Shown here in pieces: positions 25,094 through 34,648 of a stretch of DNA of 64,000 nucleotides. The translations under genes were made by a program, and so were the position numbers. The DNA is from an uncultured Ruminococcus sp. GTDB taxonomy: Bacteria > Bacillota > Clostridia > Oscillospirales > Acutalibacteraceae. Under the pieces are notes generated by a model. That model was not told where the DNA came from, did no database searches, and saw only the letters and a program-made list of their open reading frames with translations. The DNA is taken from assembly GCA_902793125.1 (NCBI GenBank), contig CADBCC010000001.1:1-64000 (forward strand). Reading direction: 5' to 3'. Numbering within the stretch: position 1 is the first letter of the stretch; each line of letters opens with the position of its first letter.

Positions 25094-27667
25094 ATGAAAA
25101 AAATTGCAGTCGGAATTTTAGCGCATGTCGACTCGGGAAAAACAACGCTCTCGGAAGCGCTTATGTACCTTTCGGGCAATATTAAAAAGCTCGGCAGAGT
25201 AGACCACAAAAACGCATTTTTAGATACCTTTTCGCTTGAGCGCGAACGCGGAATAACTATTTTTTCCAAACAGGCGATTCTGAAATACAAAGACGCCGAA
25301 TTTACACTTCTCGATACTCCAGGGCACGTCGACTTTTCAGCCGAAACCGAAAGGACTTTACAGATACTCGACTACGCGATACTCGTCGTAAACGGCTCAA
25401 ACGGCGTACAAAGCCACACAAAAACTCTTTGGAAACTTCTTAAAAGATACAACGTGCCGTGCTTTGTTTTTGTAAACAAAATGGATTTATCCGAAAAAAA
25501 CCGGGAAGATCTGCTCGACGAGCTTAAACTCGATTTAAGCGAAAGGTTCGTAGACTTTAATACTTTAAACGATGAGTTTTACGAGAACATCGCGCTGTGC
25601 GGCGAAAGCCTGCTTTCCGAGTACGAAAACGGAGAAATATCGAAAGAAAGTATTATTAACGCGGTAAAAAGAAGAAAAGTTTTTCCGTGTATGTTCGGCT
25701 CGGCGCTGAAGCTTGAGGGCGTTGAGAAGTTTTTGGAAATATTTTACGAATACACCTCGTCCCCCGTTTACGAAAGCGGTTTTGCGGGAAAGGTTTATAA
25801 AATTTCCGAAGATAAAAATAAAAACCGCCTTACGTTTATAAAAATAACGGGCGGCGCGCTTAAAGTAAAAGAAATACTCGACAGCCCCAAAAACTTCGAA
25901 AACGAAAAAGTAAACCAGATAAGAATTTACTCGGGCGAAAAATTCACAACAGCCGACCGCGCCGAAGCGGGAACGGTTTGCGCCGTAACGGGAATCAGCT
26001 TCGCGCTTCCCGGAGACGGATTAGGAAAAGAAAAAAACACCGCCGCTCCGATGCTCGAGCCCGTACTTACATATCGTCTTGAACTTCCGAAAGAAATCGA
26101 CGCTCATACCGCGCTCGAAAAAATGAGAATCCTCGAAAGCGAGGATCCCCAGCTCAACGTCGTATGGAACTCAAGATTTTCGGAAATTCAGATTCAGCTT
26201 ATGGGCGATATTCAGCTGGAAATTTTAAAATCAATTATAAAAGAACGTTTCGGATTTTCCGTTGAATTCGGCAGGGGCAATATTATTTATAAAGAAACAA
26301 TAAAAGACGAAGTCGAGGGCGTAGGACATTTTGAACCGCTTAAACATTACGCCGAAGTCCATCTTATTTTAAAGCCCGCAAAACGCGACAGCGGACTTAT
26401 TTTTAAAAGCGAGTGCAAGGAAGACCTGCTCGATAAAAACTGGCAGAGATTAATACTTACCCACCTTTACGAAAAAAACCATATAGGCGTACTCACAGGC
26501 TCTCCGATTACCGATATGGAAATAATCCTCGCTTCGGGAAAAGCCCACCCCAAGCACACCGAGGGCGGAGATTTCCGTCAGGCAACCTATCGCGCGGTAA
26601 GGCAAGGGCTTCGAAAAGCTAAAAGCGTGCTTTTGGAACCTGTTTACGAATTTACGCTTGAGGTTCCGAGCGAAAACATCGGGCGCGCTATGTCGGATAT
26701 TCAGCGTATGAGCGGAAGCTTTAATTCTCCCGAAGTAAAAAACGAATTTTCCGTTTTGTCGGGAACAGCTCCCGTATTGGAAATGCGCGACTATACACGC
26801 GAGGTTATTCAATACACCCGCGGAAAAGGAAAGCTCAACTTAAGCCTTAAAGGATACGAACCCTGCCACAATGAAAAAGAAGTAATAGAAAAGTTCTCCT
26901 ACAACCCCGACAACGATACGGAAAACACCTGCGACTCGGTATTCTGTTCGCACGGCGCGGGACATATCGTTAAATGGAACGAAGTGCAGAACCATATGCA
27001 CTTAAGTTCGGTATTAAACTCAAAAAAAGAAACTCCTCCCGAAGAGAAAAAGGAAAAGCTTTTTAAATTCAAAAATCAAAAAGATATTTTCGCCGCGGAT
27101 AAAGAGCTTATGCAGATTTTCGAGCAAACTTACGGAGCGGTAAAAAAACGAAAAACTCAGGAAAGAAAAAGCTTTAAAGCGAAAACAGGCAGCAAACACA
27201 GCGAATACAAAGGCTCAGCCGCAAACTACGACGGCGAGGAATATCTGCTTGTTGACGGATACAACGTTATTTTCGCGTGGGATAATCTCAGGAAACTTTC
27301 CGAAAGCAGTATCGACGGAGCAAGAAACACATTAATTAATATTCTCTGCAACTATCAGGGTTACAAAAAATGCAAGCTTATAGTTGTTTTCGACGCGTAC
27401 AGGGTTAAGGGTAACACCCGCGAAACAGAGCAGATAAACGGAATAAAAGTTATTTATACCAAAGAAGCCGAAACCGCGGATATGTATATCGAAAAAGCTT
27501 CCTATAAGCTCGCTAAAAACAACAAAGTAAGGGTAGTTACCTCGGACGCGCTCGAACAGCTTATTATTCTCGGCAACGGCGCTCTAAGGGTTTCTTCCTC
27601 ATCATTTTTGCAGGAAGTCGAACAAGCCGAAAACGAAATAAGAGAATACTTAGCGGAAGAAATATAA
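25094..27667 (+). CDS. TetM/EF-G-like ribosomal GTPase fused to a Rae1/YacP-type NYN nuclease domain
   Basis: 857 residues. The G domain has all GTPase motifs: AHVDSGKT (10-17), RERGIT (50-55), DTPGHVDF (74-81) and NKMD (about 129). EF-G-like domains II-V follow, with GGDFRQATYRAVRQGLRKA and EPVYEFTLEVPSENIGRAMS matching the ribosomal-protection (TetM/TetO) branch. A basic linker (about 655-715) leads to a C-terminal NYN/PIN-like domain (716-857) with acidic residues in LLVDGYNVIF, VVFDAYR, ETADMYIEK and VVTSDALEQ. This domain resembles YacP/Rae1, which in Bacillus subtilis is a ribosome-dependent mRNA endonuclease acting at the A site. TetM-like factors also occupy the A site. The protein may therefore be a ribosome-rescue or mRNA-cleaving factor rather than a drug-resistance protein. 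The ribosome site is GGTGAT; the upstream gene is 12 bp away. Confidence 0.88.
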   Translation: MKKIAVGILAHVDSGKTTLSEALMYLSGNIKKLGRVDHKNAFLDTFSLERERGITIFSKQAILKYKDAEFTLLDTPGHVDFSAETERTLQILDYAILVVNGSNGVQSHTKTLWKLLKRYNVPCFVFVNKMDLSEKNREDLLDELKLDLSERFVDFNTLNDEFYENIALCGESLLSEYENGEISKESIINAVKRRKVFPCMFGSALKLEGVEKFLEIFYEYTSSPVYESGFAGKVYKISEDKNKNRLTFIKITGGALKVKEILDSPKNFENEKVNQIRIYSGEKFTTADRAEAGTVCAVTGISFALPGDGLGKEKNTAAPMLEPVLTYRLELPKEIDAHTALEKMRILESEDPQLNVVWNSRFSEIQIQLMGDIQLEILKSIIKERFGFSVEFGRGNIIYKETIKDEVEGVGHFEPLKHYAEVHLILKPAKRDSGLIFKSECKEDLLDKNWQRLILTHLYEKNHIGVLTGSPITDMEIILASGKAHPKHTEGGDFRQATYRAVRQGLRKAKSVLLEPVYEFTLEVPSENIGRAMSDIQRMSGSFNSPEVKNEFSVLSGTAPVLEMRDYTREVIQYTRGKGKLNLSLKGYEPCHNEKEVIEKFSYNPDNDTENTCDSVFCSHGAGHIVKWNEVQNHMHLSSVLNSKKETPPEEKKEKLFKFKNQKDIFAADKELMQIFEQTYGAVKKRKTQERKSFKAKTGSKHSEYKGSAANYDGEEYLLVDGYNVIFAWDNLRKLSESSIDGARNTLINILCNYQGYKKCKLIVVFDAYRVKGNTRETEQINGIKVIYTKEAETADMYIEKASYKLAKNNKVRVVTSDALEQLIILGNGALRVSSSSFLQEVEQAENEIREYLAEEI

Positions 27668-27697
27668 AACGACGGCACAAAGCTCGTGCCGTCGTTT
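27667..27697. terminator. Bidirectional terminator
   Basis: AAACGACGGCAC / GTGCCGTCGTTT inverted repeat between convergent genes. Confidence 0.85.
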
Positions 27698-27708
27698 ATT
27701 ATTTAATT

Positions 27709-29919
27709 TTATTGAAGAGCCTCTACGCTCGCAACTATTCCGGGTAGTTTTTCATCAGTTGAAAGCTTGTGATACTTTCCGTAATAAACCTTTCCGTCTT
27801 TTGTTTTAACATAGAAACGCGCCGCGACCGAATTGCCCTCGGGGATATTATTAACAGCAAGAGTTACATACTTATAAGTCGTGCTTATCTCTCTGCTGTC
27901 GCCGTATCCGGGCTCTTTTACAACACTGTTCACAGTTCCTTTACAGGAGAGGTTTTTCTCTCCTCTTCCGCCCTGATAATTAAGAAGCCTGAACACATCG
28001 GTCGGGTAAACTTCGCTCGGCTGTTTATCCGAAACTCTCGCGACAACATAGCCGTAATCCGCTACATTATTACCCTTTACAATTCCCTCGTTTAACACCG
28101 TAATAAACCGGATGCATTTTTCGGGATTGTTATCTTCCTGGCCGTTATTAACAACATTTTCAATATCGTGCTTTTTCTGAACGCCTAAAATCTGTAAATT
28201 TGAATAAGTATTTATATTAAGTCCGAATTCGTTTTCGTCCTCAACATCAACGTTTCCGCTGAAATCGTCCTGCACAACATATTTTCCGTCGTAAGTATTA
28301 TCCTGAACGCGAACCATAAACTTATCTTTACATACATAATCGTAAAGCTCGCTTGAGAATGTTCCGCCGTTTACTGTAATTGTTCCGCCGTCATTCTCAA
28401 CGGCTTTTGTATCTTCGGGAGATACAAACTCGCCGTCATTAATTGTAAGCGAACCGCGGTTGAGTAAAATTCCGCTGTCGCCGCCCTTAAAGCTTCCCGA
28501 ACCCGAAATCTCAAGCTTTCCTTCGTTTATTATCTTCGCTCCGTTTTTCAGGTTGAATTCGCAGCTGTTTATTTCGGCTTTGCAGTTCTCATCAACATAA
28601 ACCGACGCGCGGTACTCCCCGCTCGAAACTACAGCTTCGTTATCCGCTAAAACAACCGAGTCAAAAGTTAAACTCTGGTATCCTTTTGTAACAACAGCGC
28701 CGTAACTTCCCGTGGACTTACAGCCCTTAACGCTTGAATTATACAATACAAAATCCGTTGTTGAATTCGGTGTGTTTAAAGGAGAATCATTATAATAAAT
28801 ATGCTTAACTTTCTGAGCTCCGTCGATTACCGTATTCTCAAAAGTAAGTGTGCCTGCCGAATCCGAGTTAACCTCAAACATATTATTTAAAGTTGTTCCC
28901 GCTTTAATCGTATTTCCGTTGCCGATAATTGTAACATCCGCCTCGGGATATAGAGTTGAAGTAATCGTAATATTATACGCCATCGAATAGACTCCGCCGA
29001 AACTGAACGCGTCTATGAGCTCGTCTTCGGAAACTATCTCGGGGATAATTGTATATAATCCGTTGTAAAGAACCATCTCGGGATATGTAGATAAAATTCC
29101 GACGTCGGGATCTCTCCATTGAATATCGGGATAGCTCTCAAAAATGTTCTCGGAGAAAGAACCTGTTTTTATATAGAATCTTATAAGCTGATTAAAGCTG
29201 TATGTATATCCGTTACCTACATTTTCGGTATTGTTATTAAGCACTTTTTCACAAGCGTCAATAACAGCGCTGTTGATATAGATATTGGAAACAATCGCTC
29301 CGCTCGGCGCCGACGCGTTGGAAAAATCGTTTGTAATACCGTACTTTCCGTTCAGAACGGCTCCCGTTAAGCTAAGCTGAGTACAGTATCCTCCGACAAA
29401 AACAGCCGAACCCTCGGGCGCGTCAATTTCGGTTCCGACAATATTAATATCTCTCTTTTTGGTAAGCTTGCTTACTACACCGTTACCGTTTCTTGACGTA
29501 ATTTTGACGCCGGGGTTTGTATTCAAGGAAGCGTTAGCTCCTCTGACCGTAATTGTGTCGCCGTTGGCGATAATCTCTCCCCCGCTTTCAACTCCCTGGA
29601 ATATCGAGAGAGAGCCCTGCGTAATTAAAGCGTAAGCGCCTAAATCAAGCTTATGCCCGTCAAGGTAAATACTGAATGTTTTATTCGGAAAGGTTAAATC
29701 CGAATATCCGCTGCCGCCGTTTTTTTCAGACGGGAAAACAATATCCGCCGCCAAACGGATCGACGAGCCGCTCGCGCCGCCGTTTACAGCGTTTACGAGC
29801 GCGCTGTAATCAGATACATTGTACTCGGCAGCGTACGCCGAAATACCTCCCGCGCAAATCATAGACACAGCCAAAAGCAAAGCTAAAATCAAGGAAAACA
29901 TCTTTTTCGTTGTTTTCAT
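27709..29919 (-). CDS. Secreted beta-helix surface protein with shared C-terminal module
   Basis: 736 residues. The signal peptide covers residues 1-31 (MFSLILALLLAVSMICAGG). Residues about 35-560 form a repetitive right-handed beta-helix pattern of short strands (IRLAADIVFPSE, GSLSIFQGVESGGEIIANGD, LTINDGEFVSPEDTKAVEND), as in pectate-lyase-like and adhesin folds. No catalytic residues were recognised. The last about 165 residues (CIRFITVLNEGIV, DYGYVVARV, TYKYVTLAVNNIPEGNSVAA, RFYV.T..GK.YYG) are homologous to the C-terminus of the 1125-residue protein. It has no dockerin or sortase signal. It is likely a cell-surface or released binding protein. Confidence 0.75.
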   Translation of the reverse strand: MKTTKKMFSLILALLLAVSMICAGGISAYAAEYNVSDYSALVNAVNGGASGSSIRLAADIVFPSEKNGGSGYSDLTFPNKTFSIYLDGHKLDLGAYALITQGSLSIFQGVESGGEIIANGDTITVRGANASLNTNPGVKITSRNGNGVVSKLTKKRDINIVGTEIDAPEGSAVFVGGYCTQLSLTGAVLNGKYGITNDFSNASAPSGAIVSNIYINSAVIDACEKVLNNNTENVGNGYTYSFNQLIRFYIKTGSFSENIFESYPDIQWRDPDVGILSTYPEMVLYNGLYTIIPEIVSEDELIDAFSFGGVYSMAYNITITSTLYPEADVTIIGNGNTIKAGTTLNNMFEVNSDSAGTLTFENTVIDGAQKVKHIYYNDSPLNTPNSTTDFVLYNSSVKGCKSTGSYGAVVTKGYQSLTFDSVVLADNEAVVSSGEYRASVYVDENCKAEINSCEFNLKNGAKIINEGKLEISGSGSFKGGDSGILLNRGSLTINDGEFVSPEDTKAVENDGGTITVNGGTFSSELYDYVCKDKFMVRVQDNTYDGKYVVQDDFSGNVDVEDENEFGLNINTYSNLQILGVQKKHDIENVVNNGQEDNNPEKCIRFITVLNEGIVKGNNVADYGYVVARVSDKQPSEVYPTDVFRLLNYQGGRGEKNLSCKGTVNSVVKEPGYGDSREISTTYKYVTLAVNNIPEGNSVAARFYVKTKDGKVYYGKYHKLSTDEKLPGIVASVEALQ

Positions 29920-30037
29920 AAGCGTTACTCCTTTCGTTTCGGGAATATACTTATATATAGTTATCTATTACAAATATATTCTCTTTTTAATTTGTAATTT
30001 ATCCAAACAAATTATTAAGGTTTTATCTCGCAAAAGT

Positions 30038-30526
30038 CTACAAAATAACTTTCCAATGCTCAATTAACCGCTCAAGCGAAAAAGCGGCGTTGGCGGGACT
30101 TGTAGAGGGAAGCTTTACCGCTTCTGTTTTTGTATCGGGAAAGATATATTTCATATACATTTTATGCGACAGAGCTCCGTTGCAGAAAACTCTTTCGATT
30201 TTACTGTTTTCGATAATTTTCGATATATCGTTAGGCACAACATCTTTTACCGAACTGTCGGAAGAGCCCTTTATCGTACAGGAATGTATTGAATCCCAGA
30301 GCGCTAAATTATGTCTTAAAATCAGCGTTTTCTTTTCTTCGGTATTTTCGGGAACTTCTTCTCCGTAAATCGCGGGAATAACTTTCCAGAAACGGTTTTG
30401 CGGATGGCCGTAAAAGAACATCGCCTCTCTTGATTTTACCGAGGGAAAACTTCCTAAAATAAGCGACTTTGAGTTTTCGTCATAAAGCGGTCCGAACGGA
30501 TGGACAATGCTTTTTTCCTTACTCAC
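30038..30526 (-). CDS. DNA-deoxyinosine glycosylase (UDG superfamily)
   Basis: 162 residues. It fits the hypoxanthine-DNA glycosylase branch (family 6) of the uracil-DNA glycosylase superfamily: HPFGPLYDENSKSLILGSFP, REAMFFYGHPQNRFW, LWDSIHSC and the late active-site loop LPSTSPANAA. It would excise deaminated adenine (hypoxanthine) from DNA. The GTG at 30526 sits nine bases after GGGAGG and is preferred to a GTG directly abutting that site. It stands alone. Confidence 0.85.
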   Translation of the reverse strand: MSKEKSIVHPFGPLYDENSKSLILGSFPSVKSREAMFFYGHPQNRFWKVIPAIYGEEVPENTEEKKTLILRHNLALWDSIHSCTIKGSSDSSVKDVVPNDISKIIENSKIERVFCNGALSHKMYMKYIFPDTKTEAVKLPSTSPANAAFSLERLIEHWKVIL

Positions 30527-30612
30527 TCTTACCACCCTCCCGTACTTATATAATAGTGGTTTTATTAAAAATAATCAAGTTAAAAACTTGTTACAAAAAC
30601 TAAATTTTTGTA

Positions 30613-30641
30613 TTGATGTCTTAAGAGATAAGTGATATAAT
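30613..30641 (+). promoter_or_regulatory. Promoter for the Enzyme I-like gene
   Basis: TTGATG (30613-30618), 17-bp spacer, extended -10 TGATATAAT with TATAAT at 30636-30641. Confidence 0.75.
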
Positions 30642-30701
30642 TAAAATATAGTTAATTTAAATACAGTTCAACAACCTGATTATATATATACGGAGAATGG
30701 A

Positions 30702-31388
30702 ATGGAAAGAAAATACTACGGAACAAAAGTCATAAAAGGAACAGGAAAAGGTAAAATAAAAATACTCAACTGCTCATGCCCCGACTTTGAAATAAGAAAA
30801 ATAGACGATTCCGATAAAGAACTCGGACGGTTTGTAAGAGCGCTTAAAACGTATTGCGAAAACACTCGTAAGCAAATTAAATTTATTGAGGAAAATATCG
30901 GCCATTCGGAAATGGCAATTTTAAACAGCCATATTAAAATAGTGCACGACCTCGCGCTTCAGTCCGCGCTTATCAAAAAAATCAGCAACGGTATGTGCGC
31001 CGAACAGGCGACTTGCGAAGTCTGCGATATGTATATCAAGCGTTTCGAAAACGCTGACCAGAATTTTGTAAGAGAAATCGCGATTGATGTTTTTGACGTT
31101 AAACTGAATGTTCTTAATCTTCTTCTCGAAATTAAGAATATTGAAGTTGAAGACTTCGGTGAAGATACAATAGTTGTCTGCGAAGAACTCCCGCCTTCGG
31201 TAGTTGTACGGCTTGACAGAAAACACACTAAAGCAATTGTGGTTGACGTAGGTTCAAAAGAATCGCACGGCGCGAAAATCGCAAAAGCGATGAACATCCC
31301 CTCTATCTGCGGAATTAAAAATATCGAGAATCTCGTTAAAGACGGCGAATTCGCGATAGTCGAGGACGATTATTTACTAATCCCGTAG
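30702..31388 (+). CDS. Stand-alone N-terminal Enzyme I-like protein (PTS phosphotransfer half)
   Basis: 228 residues corresponding to the first 40 percent of PTS Enzyme I (575 residues). Residues 1-20 match the EI start (KVIKGTGKGKIKIL). Residues 30-145 form the HPr-binding helical bundle (MAILNSHIKIVHDLAL...IS.G..AEQA). Residues 150-228 form the swivelling phospho-histidine domain, with VVDVGSKESHGAKIAKAMNI in place of the usual GG-x-TSH-x-AI; the His is retained. The whole PEP-binding barrel is absent and the frame ends naturally, so this is a stand-alone partial-length protein, not a frameshift. It cannot autophosphorylate from PEP and may relay or regulate. It has its own promoter and a downstream terminator. 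Confidence 0.75.
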   Translation: MERKYYGTKVIKGTGKGKIKILNCSCPDFEIRKIDDSDKELGRFVRALKTYCENTRKQIKFIEENIGHSEMAILNSHIKIVHDLALQSALIKKISNGMCAEQATCEVCDMYIKRFENADQNFVREIAIDVFDVKLNVLNLLLEIKNIEVEDFGEDTIVVCEELPPSVVVRLDRKHTKAIVVDVGSKESHGAKIAKAMNIPSICGIKNIENLVKDGEFAIVEDDYLLIP

Positions 31389-31493
31389 TTTTATCCGCGC
31401 AAATTTTATTAAGCTTTCGCTCAGGCGGAATATTCAGCTCTTTGAGCAATAACCGTTTCACCGCCGTTTACTGTTTAGTTTTAAAAAATATAA

Positions 31494-31542
31494 GGGAGTT
31501 AGCTCTTACTCGTTTGTGAGTTTTGAGCCACTCCCTTTTTTT
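31494..31542. terminator. Terminator hairpin
   Basis: GGGAGT.GCTC / GAGC.ACTCCC with TTTTTTT on the plus strand. It serves the plus-strand gene and overlaps the stop codon of the convergent gene. Confidence 0.8.
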
Positions 31543-34381
31543 ATTTTTTCTTCTTTTTTACGTTTATCTTTTTACAGTCGGAATACATACTGTTCTGCTT
31601 ACCGCTTTGGTCACAGCATTTAAGCATAAACTGGTATGTTCTGCCGTATTTTCCGCTGTAAACTAACTTGTTATTATTAAGCACGGGTTTAAGGGTTTTC
31701 CATTTTACCTTAACTTTGGACTTTTTGGATTTACCCGCTTTCGGCGAGGCTTTTACCTTAATAACATATTTATTTGCTCCCGCTATCTTTTTCCACGCGA
31801 GCTTTATCTTTTTACCTTTAACTTTAATTTTCTTTAAAGAAGGTTTGGAGAGATGTCTTCTTTTCCAACCTGTTTTTCCGAACATATTCATCGGATTTTT
31901 ATTTGAGTCAAGGCTTACGATAAGGAAGGTATAATCCGTTCCCGAAACCGCTTTCGAAAGAACTTTCTGCGTTTTCGAGGTAGTTCCGAAAGACTGCCAT
32001 GCCGATTTATTAACCTTGTAGAACAATCTGTATTGCGAGATACCGGGAACTCTGTCCCAGGAAACGGTAATAGTTCCTTTACCGTTTTTAAGAGATTTAA
32101 TCTTAGCCGAAGCAAAGTAGGTTAAAGAACAGCCTGTAGTATCATAATAGCCGATATACTTTCCGCTTGAGTCTACAGCCCGCACGGTATAGGTATAAAC
32201 TCTTCCCGAAGCAACTTTTTTATCTGTGTATGAAAGCGAAGTTGTTTCCGCTATTTTTACAAACTGGGTTCCGGACCACTTTTTGAATAATCTGTACTTA
32301 ACCGCTCCGGGAGTTTTTATCCACTTAACCATAACTCCGCCCGTAATATTATAAACGGACGTCGCTCCCGTAACGGCAAGCGAGGGAGTTGTCTTGGTAT
32401 CATTCAGCTCTTCATTTACCGTTACCGAAACAACAGCGCTTTTCGAGTTCGCTGTTTTTACGGTGATTTTAGCGCTTCCGGGATTTAAAGCTTTAATAAG
32501 CCCGAAAGAATTTACCGTAGCTACATTTGTATCCGAGCTTGAGTAAGTAATCTTTGTATCTCCGTTTATCGGAGTAATCGCGGTTTTAAGCTTGTAGCTT
32601 CTTCCCTTGGAAATACTAACCGCGCTTACATCGTTGCTTATTCCGCTTACCGCGGGAGTGGTTGCGTAGTTTGTACCCATGGTTGTTTTTGTAAGCAGCG
32701 CCATTTTTGAATACTTTAAATTTTTCGCGCATTTTTTAAACACATTACTGTTCACGAAAGCTTTAGCCGTACCCGCGATTTCAACTCCCGAAACACAGTT
32801 ATACACTTTATTTCTTACAACGGGATTCTTTACGGAACCGTTCTTTTTTACCGCGATTCCCGAAATCTTAACATCGGAAACTATATTATCGCAGATTGTA
32901 TCCGCGGGAGAGTCATTTAAAAATATTCCGTACTTCGACGCGCTGTTAACGTTGTTATAATTTATTGTTGACGCGCTGCATCCCGCCGCAATATAAATTC
33001 CGTTAATCTTCGCGTTCTTTATGTAGTTATTGCTGATAGTTTTAATCCGTGCGTTATACCTCGCCATAATTCCGTGATAATTATTTGTCGGGAAATATAT
33101 ATTCGCGCCGCAGTTAATTGTATTTGACGTAATTTCAATATTTCTTGAGTCTTCGATTCTGCAGCCTGTTCCGAAAATTTCAATATCATTATTGCGGATT
33201 TTAACTCCGTTAACATAATAATTTCCTTTCGGCAATCCGCCGCTGCCGTCGCTTCCGCTCGAATAAACCTCGCTTAAATCATAACCGATAGTCGAGATAG
33301 CCGAAACTCCGTAAGAGGCGTGAATATCTTTAACGCTTCCGCAACCTCTTATTGTATTGTGTTCAATAACGGTTTTAAAATCGCGCGGAGCAATATAATT
33401 GTCGCTCGCGTGGGCTTCGGTATTTCCTTCCTCCGCTATAACGCTCGGGCGAATCATTCCCGAACCCTTGGAAGCAACCGCGTAGACCGCTACCGCTCTC
33501 GGAGTATTCTCAAAATAGTTATCGGAAATAACACAGTTAACCCAGCTCATTTCCTGGATTGCAACGCTGGTCATATTCTTAAAGGTATTATTTCTTATAA
33601 CCATATTTTCAAAAGGAATATTAAGTATAGCTGTATGAGAGCCTACTCCGCGGGGACAGTTTTCAAAATAGCATCCCTCAACAAGAACATTCTTCATCGG
33701 AATATCCTCGCTTCTGCAGCCTAAAATATGGCCGTTTTTAAGCACATCAAACTGCACCGCCTCATAACATACATTCGGCGAATCAAGCAGTTCGTTTTTC
33801 TGGTTTTTAAAGGTACAGTTTTCAAGAGTAAAGCCGTCAATTCCGCCGACTTCCATCATATGGCTGTTAAGATTATTTCCGACAGTAACGTCGGTCATTC
33901 TGAAGTTTTTTCCGTGCGTTATTTTCAGCATCGTGCAGGGTGTGTTATCAGCGTCTAAAAATCCGCCTTCTATAGCAATATTCTCATAGTGATAACCCGT
34001 AACGCCCTGATCTGTATCGTCAATTTCTCCCAATCTTACCATATTAATGCTGACGTCCTGAGCGCGTTTAACGGTTACGCCGTAAAGGCTCAGAATTGTA
34101 TTGCTGTACATTCTCAGCCCCTCGTCAAGCACATACTCGCCGGGAGCTACTTTAACTGTAATAATATGATTTTCGTCCGCTTTATCGCGCGCGAAATCAA
34201 GCGCGGTCTGGACTTCGGAGTAAAACGAATTTCTTGAAATATCGCTCGATTTTATTTCAATTGTTTCGGGAATGGGAGCCTCATCGGGAGTGCTTTCCGC
34301 GGCAAAAACTCCGAGCGCGGAAGATAAGGCGATAAGCAACGATAAAATTGTAGATAAAGAAAATATCGCAAACTTTTTCAT
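31541..34381 (-). CDS. Secreted beta-helix protein with Big_2 and fibronectin-like domains
   Basis: 946 residues. A signal peptide (1-28) is followed by a pectate-lyase-like right-handed beta-helix (about 35-570) with ladder motifs such as NMVIRNNTFKNM, VISDNYFENTPRAVAV and KIRNNDIEIFGTG. A Big_2-like domain lies at about 590-665 (YSSSDTNVATVNSFGLIKA). Three fibronectin-III-like modules follow (about 690-945), repeating VKYRLFKKW, ISQYRLFYK and ANKYVIKVK. The C-terminus is Lys-rich. There is no dockerin. Similar architectures include polysaccharide lyases or hydrolases and adhesins; no catalytic triad could be assigned. The ATG has AGGAG eight bases upstream. Confidence 0.75.
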   Translation of the reverse strand: MKKFAIFSLSTILSLLIALSSALGVFAAESTPDEAPIPETIEIKSSDISRNSFYSEVQTALDFARDKADENHIITVKVAPGEYVLDEGLRMYSNTILSLYGVTVKRAQDVSINMVRLGEIDDTDQGVTGYHYENIAIEGGFLDADNTPCTMLKITHGKNFRMTDVTVGNNLNSHMMEVGGIDGFTLENCTFKNQKNELLDSPNVCYEAVQFDVLKNGHILGCRSEDIPMKNVLVEGCYFENCPRGVGSHTAILNIPFENMVIRNNTFKNMTSVAIQEMSWVNCVISDNYFENTPRAVAVYAVASKGSGMIRPSVIAEEGNTEAHASDNYIAPRDFKTVIEHNTIRGCGSVKDIHASYGVSAISTIGYDLSEVYSSGSDGSGGLPKGNYYVNGVKIRNNDIEIFGTGCRIEDSRNIEITSNTINCGANIYFPTNNYHGIMARYNARIKTISNNYIKNAKINGIYIAAGCSASTINYNNVNSASKYGIFLNDSPADTICDNIVSDVKISGIAVKKNGSVKNPVVRNKVYNCVSGVEIAGTAKAFVNSNVFKKCAKNLKYSKMALLTKTTMGTNYATTPAVSGISNDVSAVSISKGRSYKLKTAITPINGDTKITYSSSDTNVATVNSFGLIKALNPGSAKITVKTANSKSAVVSVTVNEELNDTKTTPSLAVTGATSVYNITGGVMVKWIKTPGAVKYRLFKKWSGTQFVKIAETTSLSYTDKKVASGRVYTYTVRAVDSSGKYIGYYDTTGCSLTYFASAKIKSLKNGKGTITVSWDRVPGISQYRLFYKVNKSAWQSFGTTSKTQKVLSKAVSGTDYTFLIVSLDSNKNPMNMFGKTGWKRRHLSKPSLKKIKVKGKKIKLAWKKIAGANKYVIKVKASPKAGKSKKSKVKVKWKTLKPVLNNNKLVYSGKYGRTYQFMLKCCDQSGKQNSMYSDCKKINVKKKKK

Positions 34382-34540
34382 TCATAAAACTCCTAATAAC
34401 AAATCAAATAATGCTGTAAAACAGCCGTAAAATATATGATAACACAATTGCTTAATTTTGTAAACTGAATTTAAAAAAATTCCCAAGTAAATTCATAAAT
34501 CGATTTGTGAAATAATCGGGCTATATATATACATTATTTA

Positions 34541-34569
34541 TTGACAAAACCACCATAATCTAATATAAT
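34541..34569 (+). promoter_or_regulatory. Perfect consensus promoter for the phosphonate operon
   Basis: TTGACA (34541-34546), exactly 17 bp, TATAAT (34564-34569). It is one of the best promoters in the window. Confidence 0.88.
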
Positions 34570-34648
34570 TATTGTGGTTAAATTTTTCTATTGGTTATCG
34601 AAACTTCGGTAATCAAAATAATTCAGAAAAGATTGTGAGTGATAATTA

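Noticed and set aside
25094..27667. Tetracycline-resistance gene
   Set aside because: The GTPase part resembles TetM/TetO, but the protein is 200 residues longer, carries a nuclease-like domain and sits in an ordinary chromosomal operon. Resistance cannot be concluded.
31541..34381. Pectate lyase assignment
   Set aside because: The beta-helix fold is likely, but no lyase catalytic Arg/Asp pattern could be identified, so only the fold is reported.
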